Below are positions 34,438-43,300 of a stretch of 64,000 nt of DNA, piece by piece; position 1 is the stretch's first letter; every line of letters begins with the position of its first letter. The translations under genes were made by a program, and so were the position numbers. Source of the stretch: Pseudodesulfovibrio sediminis (GTDB lineage Bacteria > Desulfobacterota > Desulfovibrionia > Desulfovibrionales > Desulfovibrionaceae); assembly GCF_020886695.1 (NCBI RefSeq), contig NZ_AP024485.1, positions 1,311,001 to 1,375,000 of the forward strand, written 5' to 3'. The notes beneath the pieces are model-generated. The model was not told where the DNA came from. It was given only the letters and a program-made list of their open reading frames with translations, and searched no databases.

Positions 34438-35799
34438 CTACTTTTGCGGAATCCATTCAGCCAGTTTTTCGTCGAACATGGCCTTGATCTCATCGCGCCG
34501 TTCAGGGGTTTCGGCCTCGAAACGGAGCACCAGCACGGGCTGGGTGTTGGAGGCGCGGAGCAGCCCCCACCCGTCCGGGAAGACAGCGCGCACACCGTCA
34601 ATGTCAATGGCATCGAACTTGGAACTGAAATAGTTCACCGCCTTTTGCACGACCTCGGCCTTCAGAGCCTCGGGACAATCCGCCCGAATCTCTGGAGTTG
34701 AATAGGTTGTGGGCCAGCTCTTGAGATGATCGCTCATGGTCTGATCGGATTTGGACACGATCTCCACGATTCTGAGAGCCGCATAGGTAGCGTCATCAAA
34801 TCCATAGTAACGATCGGCAAAAAACATGTGCCCGGACATTTCGCCCGCAAACTTGGCGTCGATTTCACGCATGCGGGCCTTGATCAGCGAATGACCGGTC
34901 TTCCACATGACCGGGTTACCGCCGTGGGCCTTGATGTCCTCATACATGAGATGGGAGCACTTGACCTCGCCGATGATGGAAGCACCGGGGAAATCCTGCA
35001 AGATATCACGGGCATAAATAGCCACAAGTTGATCACCAAAGAGCAGCTCTCCCTTTTCCGTGACCACGCCGATACGGTCGCCGTCACCGTCCAGGCCAAT
35101 ACCGAGGTCAGCGTTCTCCTTGAGAACGGCCTCCTGCAAGAGGACCATATTTTTCTCGACAACCGGATCTGGATGATGATTGGGGAAATCGCCATCAGGG
35201 TCACAGAAGATACGCACGACTTCGGCCCCGGCCGCTTCCAGCGCATCGGCGGTCAGGTTGCCGCCCACGCCGTTGCCGCCGTCCACCACGACCTTAACAG
35301 GCCGGGCAATGGTCACGCCCTCCACCAGTTCCTTGATATACGCATCAAGAACCTCTTCATGCCGGACCGAACCATTTCCTGTGGGAAACGCCCCTTTTTC
35401 CATGACATCAAACACGGCCTGCACTTCCTCGGAATGAATGGTGCTGACACCCTGCCACACCTTGAATCCATTATATTCAGAAGGGTTGTGACTGGCGGTG
35501 ATCATCACTCCAGCGGTCTCGCCAAATTTGGTGACCGCCCAATAAAAGGCCGGGGACGACACCTGCCCCACGGTGATGACATCCACTCCCGTTGAACAGA
35601 TTCCCTTGGCAAGGGCCTCGGCATACCCGGGAGAAGAGTGACGGGCATCAAATCCAATGACCGCTGTCTTTGATCCATGTTGTTGAAAATAGGCGCCGCA
35701 GGCCTGGCCCAGACGCTCTACCCATTCTTCATCAAAATCGACATCTACCAGTCCTCGAATATCATACGTTCTGAATACTTCACGCGAAATAGGCTTCAT
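34438..35799 (-). CDS. phosphomannomutase/phosphoglucomutase
   Basis: A 453-residue alpha-D-phosphohexomutase of the AlgC type, converting hexose 6- and 1-phosphates for surface polysaccharide precursors. It has FRTYDIRG at the N-terminus, the phosphoserine loop ASHNPSEYNGFK (active Ser in the TASHNP motif), the metal loop DGDGDR and the sugar-binding GEMSGHMFF. The C-terminal phosphate-binding RASNTQP is present. GGAGGAA precedes the ATG at 35799; the upstream extension to 35874 has no similarity to the family. Confidence 0.93.
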   Translation of the reverse strand: MKPISREVFRTYDIRGLVDVDFDEEWVERLGQACGAYFQQHGSKTAVIGFDARHSSPGYAEALAKGICSTGVDVITVGQVSSPAFYWAVTKFGETAGVMITASHNPSEYNGFKVWQGVSTIHSEEVQAVFDVMEKGAFPTGNGSVRHEEVLDAYIKELVEGVTIARPVKVVVDGGNGVGGNLTADALEAAGAEVVRIFCDPDGDFPNHHPDPVVEKNMVLLQEAVLKENADLGIGLDGDGDRIGVVTEKGELLFGDQLVAIYARDILQDFPGASIIGEVKCSHLMYEDIKAHGGNPVMWKTGHSLIKARMREIDAKFAGEMSGHMFFADRYYGFDDATYAALRIVEIVSKSDQTMSDHLKSWPTTYSTPEIRADCPEALKAEVVQKAVNYFSSKFDAIDIDGVRAVFPDGWGLLRASNTQPVLVLRFEAETPERRDEIKAMFDEKLAEWIPQK

Positions 35800-35942
35800 A
35801 TAGATTCCTCCCTGCCACATGAACCGGGCAGCTGTGTTTTCCTTTTCGGGCTTGCAGATAGCATCATGAGACAAAAAACAAAAGAATTATCAGATTTCTG
35901 CACATCACACAGATTCGACGCGCGATTGTCACACAAAACACA

Positions 35943-35972
35943 TTGACACATCTGCATATGCGTATACATAAT
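35943..35972 (+). promoter_or_regulatory. sigma-70 promoter of arsR, probably giving a leaderless mRNA
   Basis: TTGACA at 35943-35948, an 18-base spacer and CATAAT at 35967-35972. The start point would fall at or next to the ATG at 35979. The spacer holds the near-palindrome ATGCGTAT, a possible ArsR operator. Confidence 0.6.
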
Positions 35973-35978
35973 TTCTCC

Positions 35979-36338
35979 ATGAAAACACTTGCCGAATGCC
36001 TCAAGGCACTATCAGACCCCACACGACTGCGGGTCATACGATTACTGGACCACGGAGAACTGTGCGTCTGTGACCTCATGGCAGGCCTGGATCTGCCCCA
36101 ATCCAGAGTGTCACGCCATATGTCCTTCCTGAAAAACTCAAACTGGGTCAACAGCCAGCGCAAAGGGAAATGGGTATACTACTCTCTGGCGATCCCCCAG
36201 AAGGAAATTCAATCCCTCATACTCCACGTACTGCGACAAAACCTGCCCGCGCTTGACGAAGCCAAGCAGGATTATGCCCGGCTCACCAGTTATCTGGCAA
36301 CCAAAGAAACCGACTCGTGCACTACCGAGTCGAAGTAA
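35979..36338 (+). CDS. arsR: ArsR-family arsenic-responsive repressor
   Basis: A 119-residue winged-helix repressor beginning [20 protein letters not shown]. The arsenite-binding motif ELCVCDL (the Cys-Val-Cys pair of alpha-3) is intact, followed by the recognition helix [14 protein letters not shown]. It lacks a Shine-Dalgarno, and the promoter -10 ends 6 bases before the ATG, so translation is probably leaderless. An in-frame ATG at 35958 would fall inside the promoter. It heads the arsR-acr3-arsC operon. Confidence 0.92.
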   Translation: MKTLAECLKALSDPTRLRVIRLLDHGELCVCDLMAGLDLPQSRVSRHMSFLKNSNWVNSQRKGKWVYYSLAIPQKEIQSLILHVLRQNLPALDEAKQDYARLTSYLATKETDSCTTESK

Positions 36339-36349
36339 AGGACCCCTTC

Positions 36350-37453
36350 ATGTCTGAATCAACCATCAAACGCCTTTCCTTTCTGGACCGCTACCTGACC
36401 CTGTGGATTTTCCTCGCCATGTTCATCGGCGTAGGGAGCGGCTATTTCTTTCCTGACATCAAGCTCGTCATAGACTCCTTCCAGGTCGGCACAACCAATA
36501 TTCCCATCGCCATCGGCCTCATCCTCATGATGTACCCGCCCCTGGCCAAGGTGAAATATGAGCAGCTCGGTCAGGTCTTCCGCAATTACCGAGTCCTCGC
36601 CCTTTCCCTGGTGCAGAATTGGGTCATCGGCCCGGTGCTCATGTTCGGACTGGCCGTCACCTTTCTTTCCGGCCAACACGACTACATGGTCGGCCTGATC
36701 CTCATCGGCCTGGCCCGCTGTATCGCCATGGTCATCGTCTGGAACGACCTGGCCAGGGGCGACAGCGAATACTGCGCCGGACTAGTCGCATTCAATTCCA
36801 TATTTCAGGTGCTGTTCTTTTCGGTATACGCCTATGTCTTCATCACCATACTGCCCGGCTGGTTCGGTCTGGAAGGTGTGGTTGTGGATATCTCCATGGG
36901 CCAGATAGCCGAATCCGTGTTCATCTATCTCGGCATCCCGTTCCTGGCAGGCATGGCCTCCCGTTTCATCGGACTCAAAACCAAGGGCAAGGAGTGGTAC
37001 GAGACTGTCTTCATCCCGAAGATCAGCCCCCTGACACTCGTTTTTCTGCTCTTTACCATCTTCGTCATGTTCTCGCTCAAGGGCGACAAGGTCGTGGCCC
37101 TGCCCTTCGACGTCATCCGCATCGCCATCCCGCTGACCATCTACTTCCTGCTCATGTTCCTGGTCTCCTTCTACCTTTCCTGGAAAGCGGATGCCACCTA
37201 TGAACAGGCGACCACCCTCAGTTTCACGGCGGCGTCAAACAACTTCGAGCTGGCCATCGCCGTTGCCATCGCGGTCTTCGGCATCGACTCCGGCGAAGCG
37301 TTCGCGGCTGTCATCGGCCCTCTGGTGGAAGTGCCGGTACTCATCGCCCTGGTCAACGTGGCCGTCTACTTCAAGAAAAAGTACTTCCCCTTTGCCAAGG
37401 AAACCGTCAACGGCGTCTGTCATGTCCGCTGCGAAATTTCTGAAGCAAAATAG
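36350..37453 (+). CDS. acr3: arsenite efflux permease Acr3
   Basis: A 367-residue membrane carrier with about ten helices of the ACR3/ArsB-II family that expels arsenite (and perhaps antimonite). The conserved Cys of helix 4 lies in [19 protein letters not shown]. The ATG at 36350 is 11 bases after the arsR stop; the only ribosome-site-like sequence is a weak AAAGGA. It lies between arsR and arsC in one operon. Confidence 0.94.
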   Translation: MSESTIKRLSFLDRYLTLWIFLAMFIGVGSGYFFPDIKLVIDSFQVGTTNIPIAIGLILMMYPPLAKVKYEQLGQVFRNYRVLALSLVQNWVIGPVLMFGLAVTFLSGQHDYMVGLILIGLARCIAMVIVWNDLARGDSEYCAGLVAFNSIFQVLFFSVYAYVFITILPGWFGLEGVVVDISMGQIAESVFIYLGIPFLAGMASRFIGLKTKGKEWYETVFIPKISPLTLVFLLFTIFVMFSLKGDKVVALPFDVIRIAIPLTIYFLLMFLVSFYLSWKADATYEQATTLSFTAASNNFELAIAVAIAVFGIDSGEAFAAVIGPLVEVPVLIALVNVAVYFKKKYFPFAKETVNGVCHVRCEISEAK

Positions 37454-37464
37454 GAGACTCCACC

Positions 37465-37893
37465 ATGAACATTCTTTTTTTGTGCACAGGCAACTCCTGC
37501 CGCAGCCAAATGGCTGAGGGATGGGCCAACCACCTCAAGGCAGCGCACCTGACGGCCTATTCGGCAGGAGTCGAAACCCATGGATTGAATCCATACGCCG
37601 TCAAGGTCATGGCCGAGGCCGGTATCGACATATCTGGAAATAGTTCCAAACTTGTCACCGATCTGACAAGCAATGTGGAATTCGACTTTGTTATCACCGT
37701 TTGTGGGCACGCCAATGAGAACTGCCCCTATTTTCCGTCCCGATCAAAGGTGGTCCATGTCGGTTTCGACGACCCGCCGTCCCTTGCACAAGGGCTGACT
37801 GACGAAGAAGAGATACTGACACTCTACCGACGCGTCAGGGACGAAATCAAAACGTATGTGGAGACGCTCCCGGGAGCCCTGCATGACGCTTGA
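37465..37893 (+). CDS. arsC: arsenate reductase ArsC (LMW phosphatase type)
   Basis: A 142-residue thioredoxin-coupled arsenate reductase. The P-loop CTGNSCRS (Cx5R) is at residues 7-14, the Cys relay in VCGHANENCPYFP (about 80-87), and the Asp-Pro acid loop in FDDPPS. It reduces arsenate to arsenite, which Acr3 exports. GGAG lies before the ATG. Confidence 0.94.
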   Translation: MNILFLCTGNSCRSQMAEGWANHLKAAHLTAYSAGVETHGLNPYAVKVMAEAGIDISGNSSKLVTDLTSNVEFDFVITVCGHANENCPYFPSRSKVVHVGFDDPPSLAQGLTDEEEILTLYRRVRDEIKTYVETLPGALHDA

Positions 37894-37919
37894 TCAACGC
37901 TCAATAAAGGAGCATGGAA

Positions 37920-38030
37920 ATGAAACTGCATATATTCAAATCCATACGACACTGGTCCCCCCTCAGTACATGGACCAGTTGCATCCAGGCCAACGAAGAC
38001 GGTAACATCCGTTTCTCGTTCTTCGCCTGA
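37920..38030 (+). CDS. 36-residue small protein at the end of the ars operon
   Basis: A short frame starting MKLHIFKSIRHW and ending FSFFA, 26 bases after arsC. AAAGGAG sits 7 bases before the ATG, and a strong hairpin follows 21 bases after the stop, so it is placed like a genuine last gene. It has one Cys and no membrane helix. No family is recognised. Confidence 0.5.
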   Translation: MKLHIFKSIRHWSPLSTWTSCIQANEDGNIRFSFFA

Positions 38031-38051
38031 TTCCAGGCACCACTGTAAAAC

Positions 38052-38087
38052 AACACGGCCCGCGGGAACAATCTCGCGGGCCGTGTT
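38052..38087 (+). terminator. terminator of the ars operon
   Basis: AACACGGCCCGCG and CGCGGGCCGTGTT form a 13-bp GC stem with a 10-base loop; only a weak T-rich tail follows. Confidence 0.8.
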
Positions 38088-38291
38088 CATTCTATTCCAT
38101 TTCCATAATAAAGGCCGCCTGCCAGAGCCGCTGTATCACCCCATTCCCATTCCCCATTGACCCATACCCCACAGCTATGACAATGTCTGAAAGAGTAGAC
38201 AAGTGCCGAGTGATCAATGGTCTGAAGACGGCTTTCCCTGTCTGATCCTCACTTGAAAAATCATGTAACACTGATTGAATCGAGACAGCAG

Positions 38292-39695
38292 ATGAATTAT
38301 CTAAAGAAATTTTCCCCGATTATTGTCACCGTGCTCATGGCCCTGATCCCGCCCCCGGACGGATTGACCCCAAACGCCTGGTATTTTCTCAGCATATTTG
38401 TCGGTGTGGTCGTCGGTCTTATCATTGAACCGGTGCCCGCAGCCCTTGTGGGCTTGTTTGGCGTTGCCCTGGTAGCGGTCCTCGGTCTGGTCGATCCCAA
38501 CCCGACGGCAAGCCGAAACTGGGCATTGTCAGGATTCTCCAACGGCGTAATCTGGCTCATCTTCGCGGCGTTCATGTTCGCCCTGGGCTATCAGAAAACC
38601 GGGCTGGGCAAACGCATCAGCCTGCTGCTGATCAGGTATCTCGGCAAAAGCACACTGGGGCTTGGCTATGCAGTGGCCTTCTCCGACCTCATCCTGGCCC
38701 CGTTCATGCCGTCCAACACGGCTCGCTCCGCAGGCACCATCTATCCTGTGGCGAGCAACATACCGCCCATGTTCGACTCCACCCCGGACAACGCACCGCG
38801 CAAGATAGGCGCCTACCTTGTCTGGGTCGGCATCGCCTCCACCTGCGTGACCAGCTCCATGTTCCTGACAGCACTGGCGCCGAACCTGCTGGCAGTGGAC
38901 CTTATCCAGAAATCGTCGAATATATCCATCAGCTGGGGCCACTGGGCCAGCATCATGATACCAGCCATGCTCCCACTTTTTGTGCTTACACCATGGCTCG
39001 CCTACGTCATCTATCCTCCAACCCAGAAGACCTCGCCAGAGGCACCGCACTGGGCCGCCGAAGAATTGCGGAAAATGGGCCGCATATCCAGAAAGGAACT
39101 GATGATGCTCGGCTATGCTGTCGCGGCTCTCGTCTTCTGGGTTTTCGGCAAGCAGCTTGGCGTGAACAGCACCGTGGCCGCCATTTTCATCCTCGCGCTC
39201 ATGATACTGACCGATGTCATCAACTGGGAAGACGTCATCACGAACAAGAGCGCGTGGAATGTATTTGTCTGGTTTGCCACGTTGGTCGCCATGGCCAGCG
39301 GGTTGAAAAAAACAGGTGTCCTGACCTGGCTCGGCGAGATGGTCGCTATCTACCTGCAGGGAATGCCTCCACTAACCGTGGCCGTCATGCTGGTGGTCAT
39401 GTTCTTCCTGCTCCACTACTTCTTTGCCAGCACCACGGCGCACACCACGGCATTGCTGCCCCTGTTCATGGCCACCGGCGCATCGCTGCTGCCCGCCGCA
39501 ATGCTGCCGCAGCTCGCACTGATGCTGGCCGCATCACTGGGACTCATGGGAATCATCACACCCTATGCCACCGGCCCATCCCCCATCTGGTATGGCGCGG
39601 GCTTCATCAGCCAGGCCCGTTGGTGGGCGCTCGGTGCCATTTTCGGAGGCCTCTATCTGGCGACAATGATCGGCTTGACCATCTTCGTCATCTAA
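38292..39695 (+). CDS. DASS-family anion:sodium symporter or exchanger
   Basis: A 467-residue membrane protein with about 12 helices, of the divalent-anion transporter (DASS/CitT/SLC13) family. Signature blocks are APFMPSNTARSAGTIYPVAS (first SNT substrate motif) and FASTTAHTTALLPLF plus ITPYATGPSPIWYG (second half). Substrates of close types are C4-dicarboxylates, citrate or sulfate. I start at ATG 38292; the open frame to 38253 lacks support. Neighbours do not reveal the substrate. Confidence 0.88.
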   Translation: MNYLKKFSPIIVTVLMALIPPPDGLTPNAWYFLSIFVGVVVGLIIEPVPAALVGLFGVALVAVLGLVDPNPTASRNWALSGFSNGVIWLIFAAFMFALGYQKTGLGKRISLLLIRYLGKSTLGLGYAVAFSDLILAPFMPSNTARSAGTIYPVASNIPPMFDSTPDNAPRKIGAYLVWVGIASTCVTSSMFLTALAPNLLAVDLIQKSSNISISWGHWASIMIPAMLPLFVLTPWLAYVIYPPTQKTSPEAPHWAAEELRKMGRISRKELMMLGYAVAALVFWVFGKQLGVNSTVAAIFILALMILTDVINWEDVITNKSAWNVFVWFATLVAMASGLKKTGVLTWLGEMVAIYLQGMPPLTVAVMLVVMFFLLHYFFASTTAHTTALLPLFMATGASLLPAAMLPQLALMLAASLGLMGIITPYATGPSPIWYGAGFISQARWWALGAIFGGLYLATMIGLTIFVI

Positions 39696-39764
39696 CGGTT
39701 ATCAGGCCATCGACGATGGCCTATGAACGGACGTCGCGTCATGGCCACCATGTCAACGGTACAC

Positions 39765-39822
39765 AAAAGGACCGTTCTTGTTCCCGGCCTTCTCACTTCG
39801 GCCACAGGATGGTCCTTTTCTT
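39765..39822 (+). terminator. hairpin between the transporter and the glycosyltransferase
   Basis: AAAAGGACC at 39765-39773 pairs with GGTCCTTTT at 39811-39819; an inner GGCC/GGCC pair lies between them. CTTA follows. A likely terminator. Confidence 0.65.
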
Positions 39823-39919
39823 ATGCCCAAGAGTCGGGTACATGAAAGCGCCAGTCCGGTTGACTCTCTCCCGGAACCGGAGGATCGAGACAGATGCAGA
39901 GAGCGCGTTCAACCCATAC

Positions 39920-40993
39920 ATGAATACAACTATGCATATCGCCTTCATCAATTCAACTCGCAGTTGGGGCGGGGTCAAGACATGGACCGTGGACTATGCC
40001 ACGGAACTCGTCGCACGCGACCACGGCGTCACCGTCTTTGCCAGGCAGTCTGAGTTCATTGCCACACTCAAAGACCGGGGCATCGACGCCCGTCAGGCCA
40101 ACTTCGGTTTTGATTTCAACCCCCTGACAATAGGCCGTTTCATTGCGGCGTTCCTCCGCACGCGACCGGATATAGTCATATGCAATATCAACAAGGACAT
40201 GAACACAGCCGGGGTGGCGGCCAGACTGTTGGGCATCCCGGTGGTGCAGCGGGTGGGTATGCCCAGGGACATGGAATCCAATTCCAGAGTGACATTTCTC
40301 ATCAAGCTGCTCAAACCCTGGTTTCTCTGCCCCAGCCATTCCGTGGCCAATGGTGTCCGCACACATCTCCCCTTTGTGCCTGAAGACAGAATCAAGGTCA
40401 TCCACAACGCCAAAAAGCCGGTTGACGCAATACGCCCGGTTCAATCCGGCCCACTTCAGCTTATCTCCACCAGTCAGGTCAATAAGGACAAACATCACCA
40501 GAACGTGCTTGACGCCCTTGAGACGCTCCCTCCCGACTCCTTTCAGTACCATATTGTCGGCACAGGCAAGCTCGTGGAATCGCTTCGCGAACAGCATCGA
40601 AAGCTGGAGAAACGAGGAAGCCTTGTCTGGCATGGCTTCACCACGGACGTGCAGGCGCACCTGCGCAACGCCGACGTTTTTCTTCTTCCCTCCAATAGTG
40701 AGGGCATGCCCAATGCCCTGCTTGAGGCCATGGCCATGGGGTTGATCCCGGTCTCCAGAGATATTGGGGGCGTCTCTGAAATCTGGCCTGATTCACTGGC
40801 TCATCTCATGGTGCCGCCATCCGCGGGGCACGAAGAATTCCGCAATACTATTGACTCGCTCCTCAAGCTGGATAATGATGCGTTGAATGCATTAAAGGGA
40901 CTCAGCTTGAATGCATGCCGGACCACTTTCAATCTGCCAACCAAAATCGACGAGTTCGAACGCTGGGTCGAGGACAACCTCCTCGGCAGATAA
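39920..40993 (+). CDS. GT4-type glycosyltransferase
   Basis: A 357-residue GT-B glycosyltransferase (family 4/1 like). The N-terminal donor-free domain starts MNTTMHIAFINSTRSWGG. The C-terminal nucleotide-sugar domain has ISTSQVNKDKHHQNVLDAL, WHGFTTDVQAHLRNADVFLLPSNSEG and the E-x7-E motif EGMPNALLEAMAMG. A role in lipopolysaccharide or another surface glycan is likely. Starts at 39920 or 39932 both fit; the much longer open frame upstream overlaps the transporter gene and has no glycosyltransferase similarity. Confidence 0.88.
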   Translation: MNTTMHIAFINSTRSWGGVKTWTVDYATELVARDHGVTVFARQSEFIATLKDRGIDARQANFGFDFNPLTIGRFIAAFLRTRPDIVICNINKDMNTAGVAARLLGIPVVQRVGMPRDMESNSRVTFLIKLLKPWFLCPSHSVANGVRTHLPFVPEDRIKVIHNAKKPVDAIRPVQSGPLQLISTSQVNKDKHHQNVLDALETLPPDSFQYHIVGTGKLVESLREQHRKLEKRGSLVWHGFTTDVQAHLRNADVFLLPSNSEGMPNALLEAMAMGLIPVSRDIGGVSEIWPDSLAHLMVPPSAGHEEFRNTIDSLLKLDNDALNALKGLSLNACRTTFNLPTKIDEFERWVEDNLLGR

Positions 40994-41017
40994 CCGGATT
41001 GCAGACAAGGAACACAG

Positions 41018-41743
41018 ATGAAACTCGACAAACAACTTCGCCGATTTCTCAACGGTAAAATTTTTTCTTCCGGATGCTACTTCAAACTCGCCGGTGACTT
41101 CTCGGAACGCAGTCGTCTGACGTACCTGGTTAATAAGGTCAAAGGGGCCAGAGTACTCCATATCGGCTGCGTGGATCACACGCCCGACAAGGTCAAACGC
41201 AAACTCGAACGAGGGGTCTGGCTGCACAAGCTGCTCATGGACAGCGCGAGTCTGTGTGCCGGGGTGGATATCAACGAGGAAGGCGTGAACTTCCTGACCG
41301 ACGAAATGAAGCTGCCCGACATTTATTGGGGGGACATCCTCACCGACCTCATCCCCGGCATCAACGACAAGGACTGGGACTTCGTCGTGCTCGGAGAAAT
41401 CCTGGAACACGTGGACGACCCTGTAAGCTTCATGAGAACCCTGCGCGGACGTCCCGGCCTGGAAAACGCCAAGTGTATCATCACCGTGCCCAACGCCTTC
41501 CACTACAAGAATTTCAAGAAGGCCCTGAAGCAGTATGAAGATATCAACTCCGATCACCGCTACTGGTTCACACCGTATACCTTATCCAAAGTCCTGGTCA
41601 TGGCTGGTTGGGAAGTGGAAGATGTGCAGCTTACCCAGGATCGCCCTTTCGGGTTCTTCCCGCCCATCCCGTATTTTTTGCTCAAACGGTACCCCTTACT
41701 CCGAAGCAAAGTGGTCGCAATGGCCAAATCCCCTGCCGCTTAA
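41018..41743 (+). CDS. SAM-dependent methyltransferase-like protein
   Basis: A 241-residue class I methyltransferase fold. Motif I is degenerate (RVLHIGCVDHTPDK) but keeps the beta1-turn. CAGVDINEEGVNFL gives the acidic motif II; DFVVLGEILEHVDDP is motif IV of the UbiE/Methyltransf_11 type. It follows the glycosyltransferase by 24 bases, so modification of a glycan or lipid is plausible. Confidence 0.8.
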   Translation: MKLDKQLRRFLNGKIFSSGCYFKLAGDFSERSRLTYLVNKVKGARVLHIGCVDHTPDKVKRKLERGVWLHKLLMDSASLCAGVDINEEGVNFLTDEMKLPDIYWGDILTDLIPGINDKDWDFVVLGEILEHVDDPVSFMRTLRGRPGLENAKCIITVPNAFHYKNFKKALKQYEDINSDHRYWFTPYTLSKVLVMAGWEVEDVQLTQDRPFGFFPPIPYFLLKRYPLLRSKVVAMAKSPAA

Positions 41744-41758
41744 ACGCTGGAGGACGCC

Positions 41759-42240
41759 ATGGATTCACCGATCAAGGAGTGTGAAGGGTAACTCAACTTC
41801 ACCAAACAACTCTGGTGGTTGCACGACTTCTACCGGCATACCACCAGGGTCAGGGAGTTGGGGGAACAAAAGGCCAACGAACGGTTTTTTCGCAAGTACA
41901 CGCTCATGCTGTTGCGCCCAAAAAAAACAAACGTCCAGGCACGATCGAAGAACTCATGGCCATCTTCAAACATGTCTGGAAGACGTGTTTCTTCGACGAC
42001 ATGTATATAAACCAACCGATCACGTATGAAGGGAATAAGGCGACCTGGATCGCCACAAACAGCCACGTCTTCGACTCCCTCTCCAGCGCAAACATGACCA
42101 AGGATTACTCCTGCGGGCAGGCCATCCGCAACGGTGTCATGAAGGCACCCAAGCTCCACAACACCCATTCCATTGAAGAGAGCCTCGTCAACGACGACAA
42201 TCGATGCGTCATTAAGGTACTCTTTGATCCAGAGAAATAG
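41759..42240 (+). pseudogene. broken gene: in-frame stop plus frameshift
   Basis: A coding region read in two frames. Frame 1 starts at the ATG 41759 (GGAGG upstream), hits a TAA at 41789-41791 (codon 11), then continues with protein-like sequence (LNFTKQLWWLHDFYRHTTRV). At an A8 run (41930-41937) the reading moves one frame, continuing KRPGTIEELMAIFKHVW to the TAG at 42240. A single CAA-to-TAA change and a one-base indel explain both. The intact ancestor would be about 160 residues. Family not recognised. A sequencing error could explain the indel but hardly both lesions. Confidence 0.75.
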
Positions 42241-42259
42241 CACCGTTCACCCCTGCAAC

Positions 42260-42295
42260 AAAACGGCCCGAGAGTAAACACTCTCGGGCCGTTTT
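42260..42295 (+). terminator. terminator after the broken gene
   Basis: AAAACGGCCCGAGAGT-AAAC-ACTCTCGGGCCGTTTT, a perfect 16-bp stem. Confidence 0.92.
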
Positions 42296-42432
42296 CAGTG
42301 ATCCCAGTCATTCTTTTCCCGATCGGATTGACACTATATACACAGGTGTCTTACTCGGAGTATTGATCATTTTCACAGGTGGTTCATATATCCCATTCGT
42401 TTAGCTCCCCTAACTCACACAAGGAGAATGCC

Positions 42433-42753
42433 ATGTTTGCCGTCATCGTAAAAGTGCAGATCAAACCGGAACACAGAGATGAATTCATCGAGGAAATGTT
42501 TGCCGACGGGCGAGGCTCAGTAGACAATGAACCTGATTGCCTGCTTTTCAATATAGTTGAAGATGGTGAAGACCCAAACAAACTTCACCTTTACGAAGTG
42601 TATAAAGACGCAGAGGCTTTCGAAAAGCATACGACAATGCCGCACTTCACCAAATGGGTTGAAGCCACAAAAGACTGGCTGGCCGCCCCGTTAGATATCT
42701 CCACAGGCTCTCATCTCTTCCCGGATGACGCCGTTTGGACAAAACAGGCATAA
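42433..42753 (+). CDS. ABM-domain monooxygenase-like protein
   Basis: A 106-residue protein with the antibiotic-biosynthesis-monooxygenase fold: FAVIVKVQIKPEHRDEFIEE, then HLYEVYKDAEAFEKHTTMPHF near residues 58-78. The same small dimeric fold is found in YgiN quinol monooxygenase and LsrG. AAGGAG precedes the ATG at 42433. It stands alone with its own terminator. The substrate is unknown. Confidence 0.87.
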   Translation: MFAVIVKVQIKPEHRDEFIEEMFADGRGSVDNEPDCLLFNIVEDGEDPNKLHLYEVYKDAEAFEKHTTMPHFTKWVEATKDWLAAPLDISTGSHLFPDDAVWTKQA

Positions 42754-42804
42754 ACAAGACCAAACAAAAACCTCTTCGGGTTCTACCGTATCATGCCACA
42801 ACCC

Positions 42805-42836
42805 AAGGCTCAAACCGATCACGGTTTGAGCCTTTT
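42805..42836 (+). terminator. rho-independent terminator after the ABM gene
   Basis: AAGGCTCAAACCG-ATCA-CGGTTTGAGCCTT followed by TTT. Confidence 0.92.
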
Positions 42837-43134
42837 TAGGGACCAAATTAGCTGTTTTCAGACCAATTAAACTTCGTGAATTGTTGAACAAGCGCGTTTT
42901 TAGAATACTACCAGTCAGGGGAAATACATCGCGAAATGAAAAAATAAATCAATTATATTATGCTATTACATGAATAAATTTTATTTCATATTTGTGCCAG
43001 CTTAAATAACACTTAGTGTTGACGCAGTTTATTACTGGTGCTAGTTTTATGCCCGTCTAAACACAATGACTAGTCCGCATTATACACGTACTCTATAGAG
43101 CGTATCAGTGGACTGTATCTGTCCGTTTACCGAC

Positions 43135-43184
43135 ATGCTCAAAATGGCATAATGCTCAACTCACACACTGAGCATACCGAGCAT
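43135..43184. repeat. four ATGCTC/GAGCAT motifs upstream of the MoeA-like gene
   Basis: ATGCTC occurs at 43135-43140 and 43152-43157; its complement GAGCAT at 43170-43175 and 43179-43184. The inner pair forms ATGCTCA-N10-TGAGCAT. This looks like an operator array for a dimeric regulator. Confidence 0.5.
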
Positions 43185-43206
43185 TGTTCGCATTGATCCA
43201 TCTTGG

Positions 43207-43228
43207 ATTATGCCTTTTTAAGCATAAT
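43207..43228. repeat. ATTATGC-N8-GCATAAT inverted repeat
   Basis: A perfect 7-bp inverted repeat 73 bases before the MoeA-like start. GCATAAT also occurs at 43147-43153 and ATTATGC near 42958, so the motif recurs across the region. Confidence 0.5.
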
Positions 43229-43300
43229 GATAGCAACACTTTAACTGAAATAGACGTATTTTTGTAATTTTAAAGAGACCGAGAATGGAGCAATAGCCAC

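Larger units (their letters stand above)
42837..43300. other. AT-rich control region upstream of the Mo-hydroxylase locus
   Basis: A 464-base stretch without a gene, far more AT-rich than its surroundings. Repeated short motifs near its right end are listed separately. An AT-rich block at 42930-43010 could be bent DNA or part of a promoter. It directly precedes the MoeA-like gene. Confidence 0.7.

Noticed and set aside
34438-34701. Possible small plus-strand gene after the terminator at 34388-34424
   Set aside because: It is opposite the conserved C-terminus of the phosphomutase and has no ribosome site.
38993-39919. A long upstream extension of the glycosyltransferase frame
   Set aside because: It overlaps the DASS transporter gene in another frame and reads as Arg/His-rich non-protein-like sequence. 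The glycosyltransferase similarity starts only at 39920.
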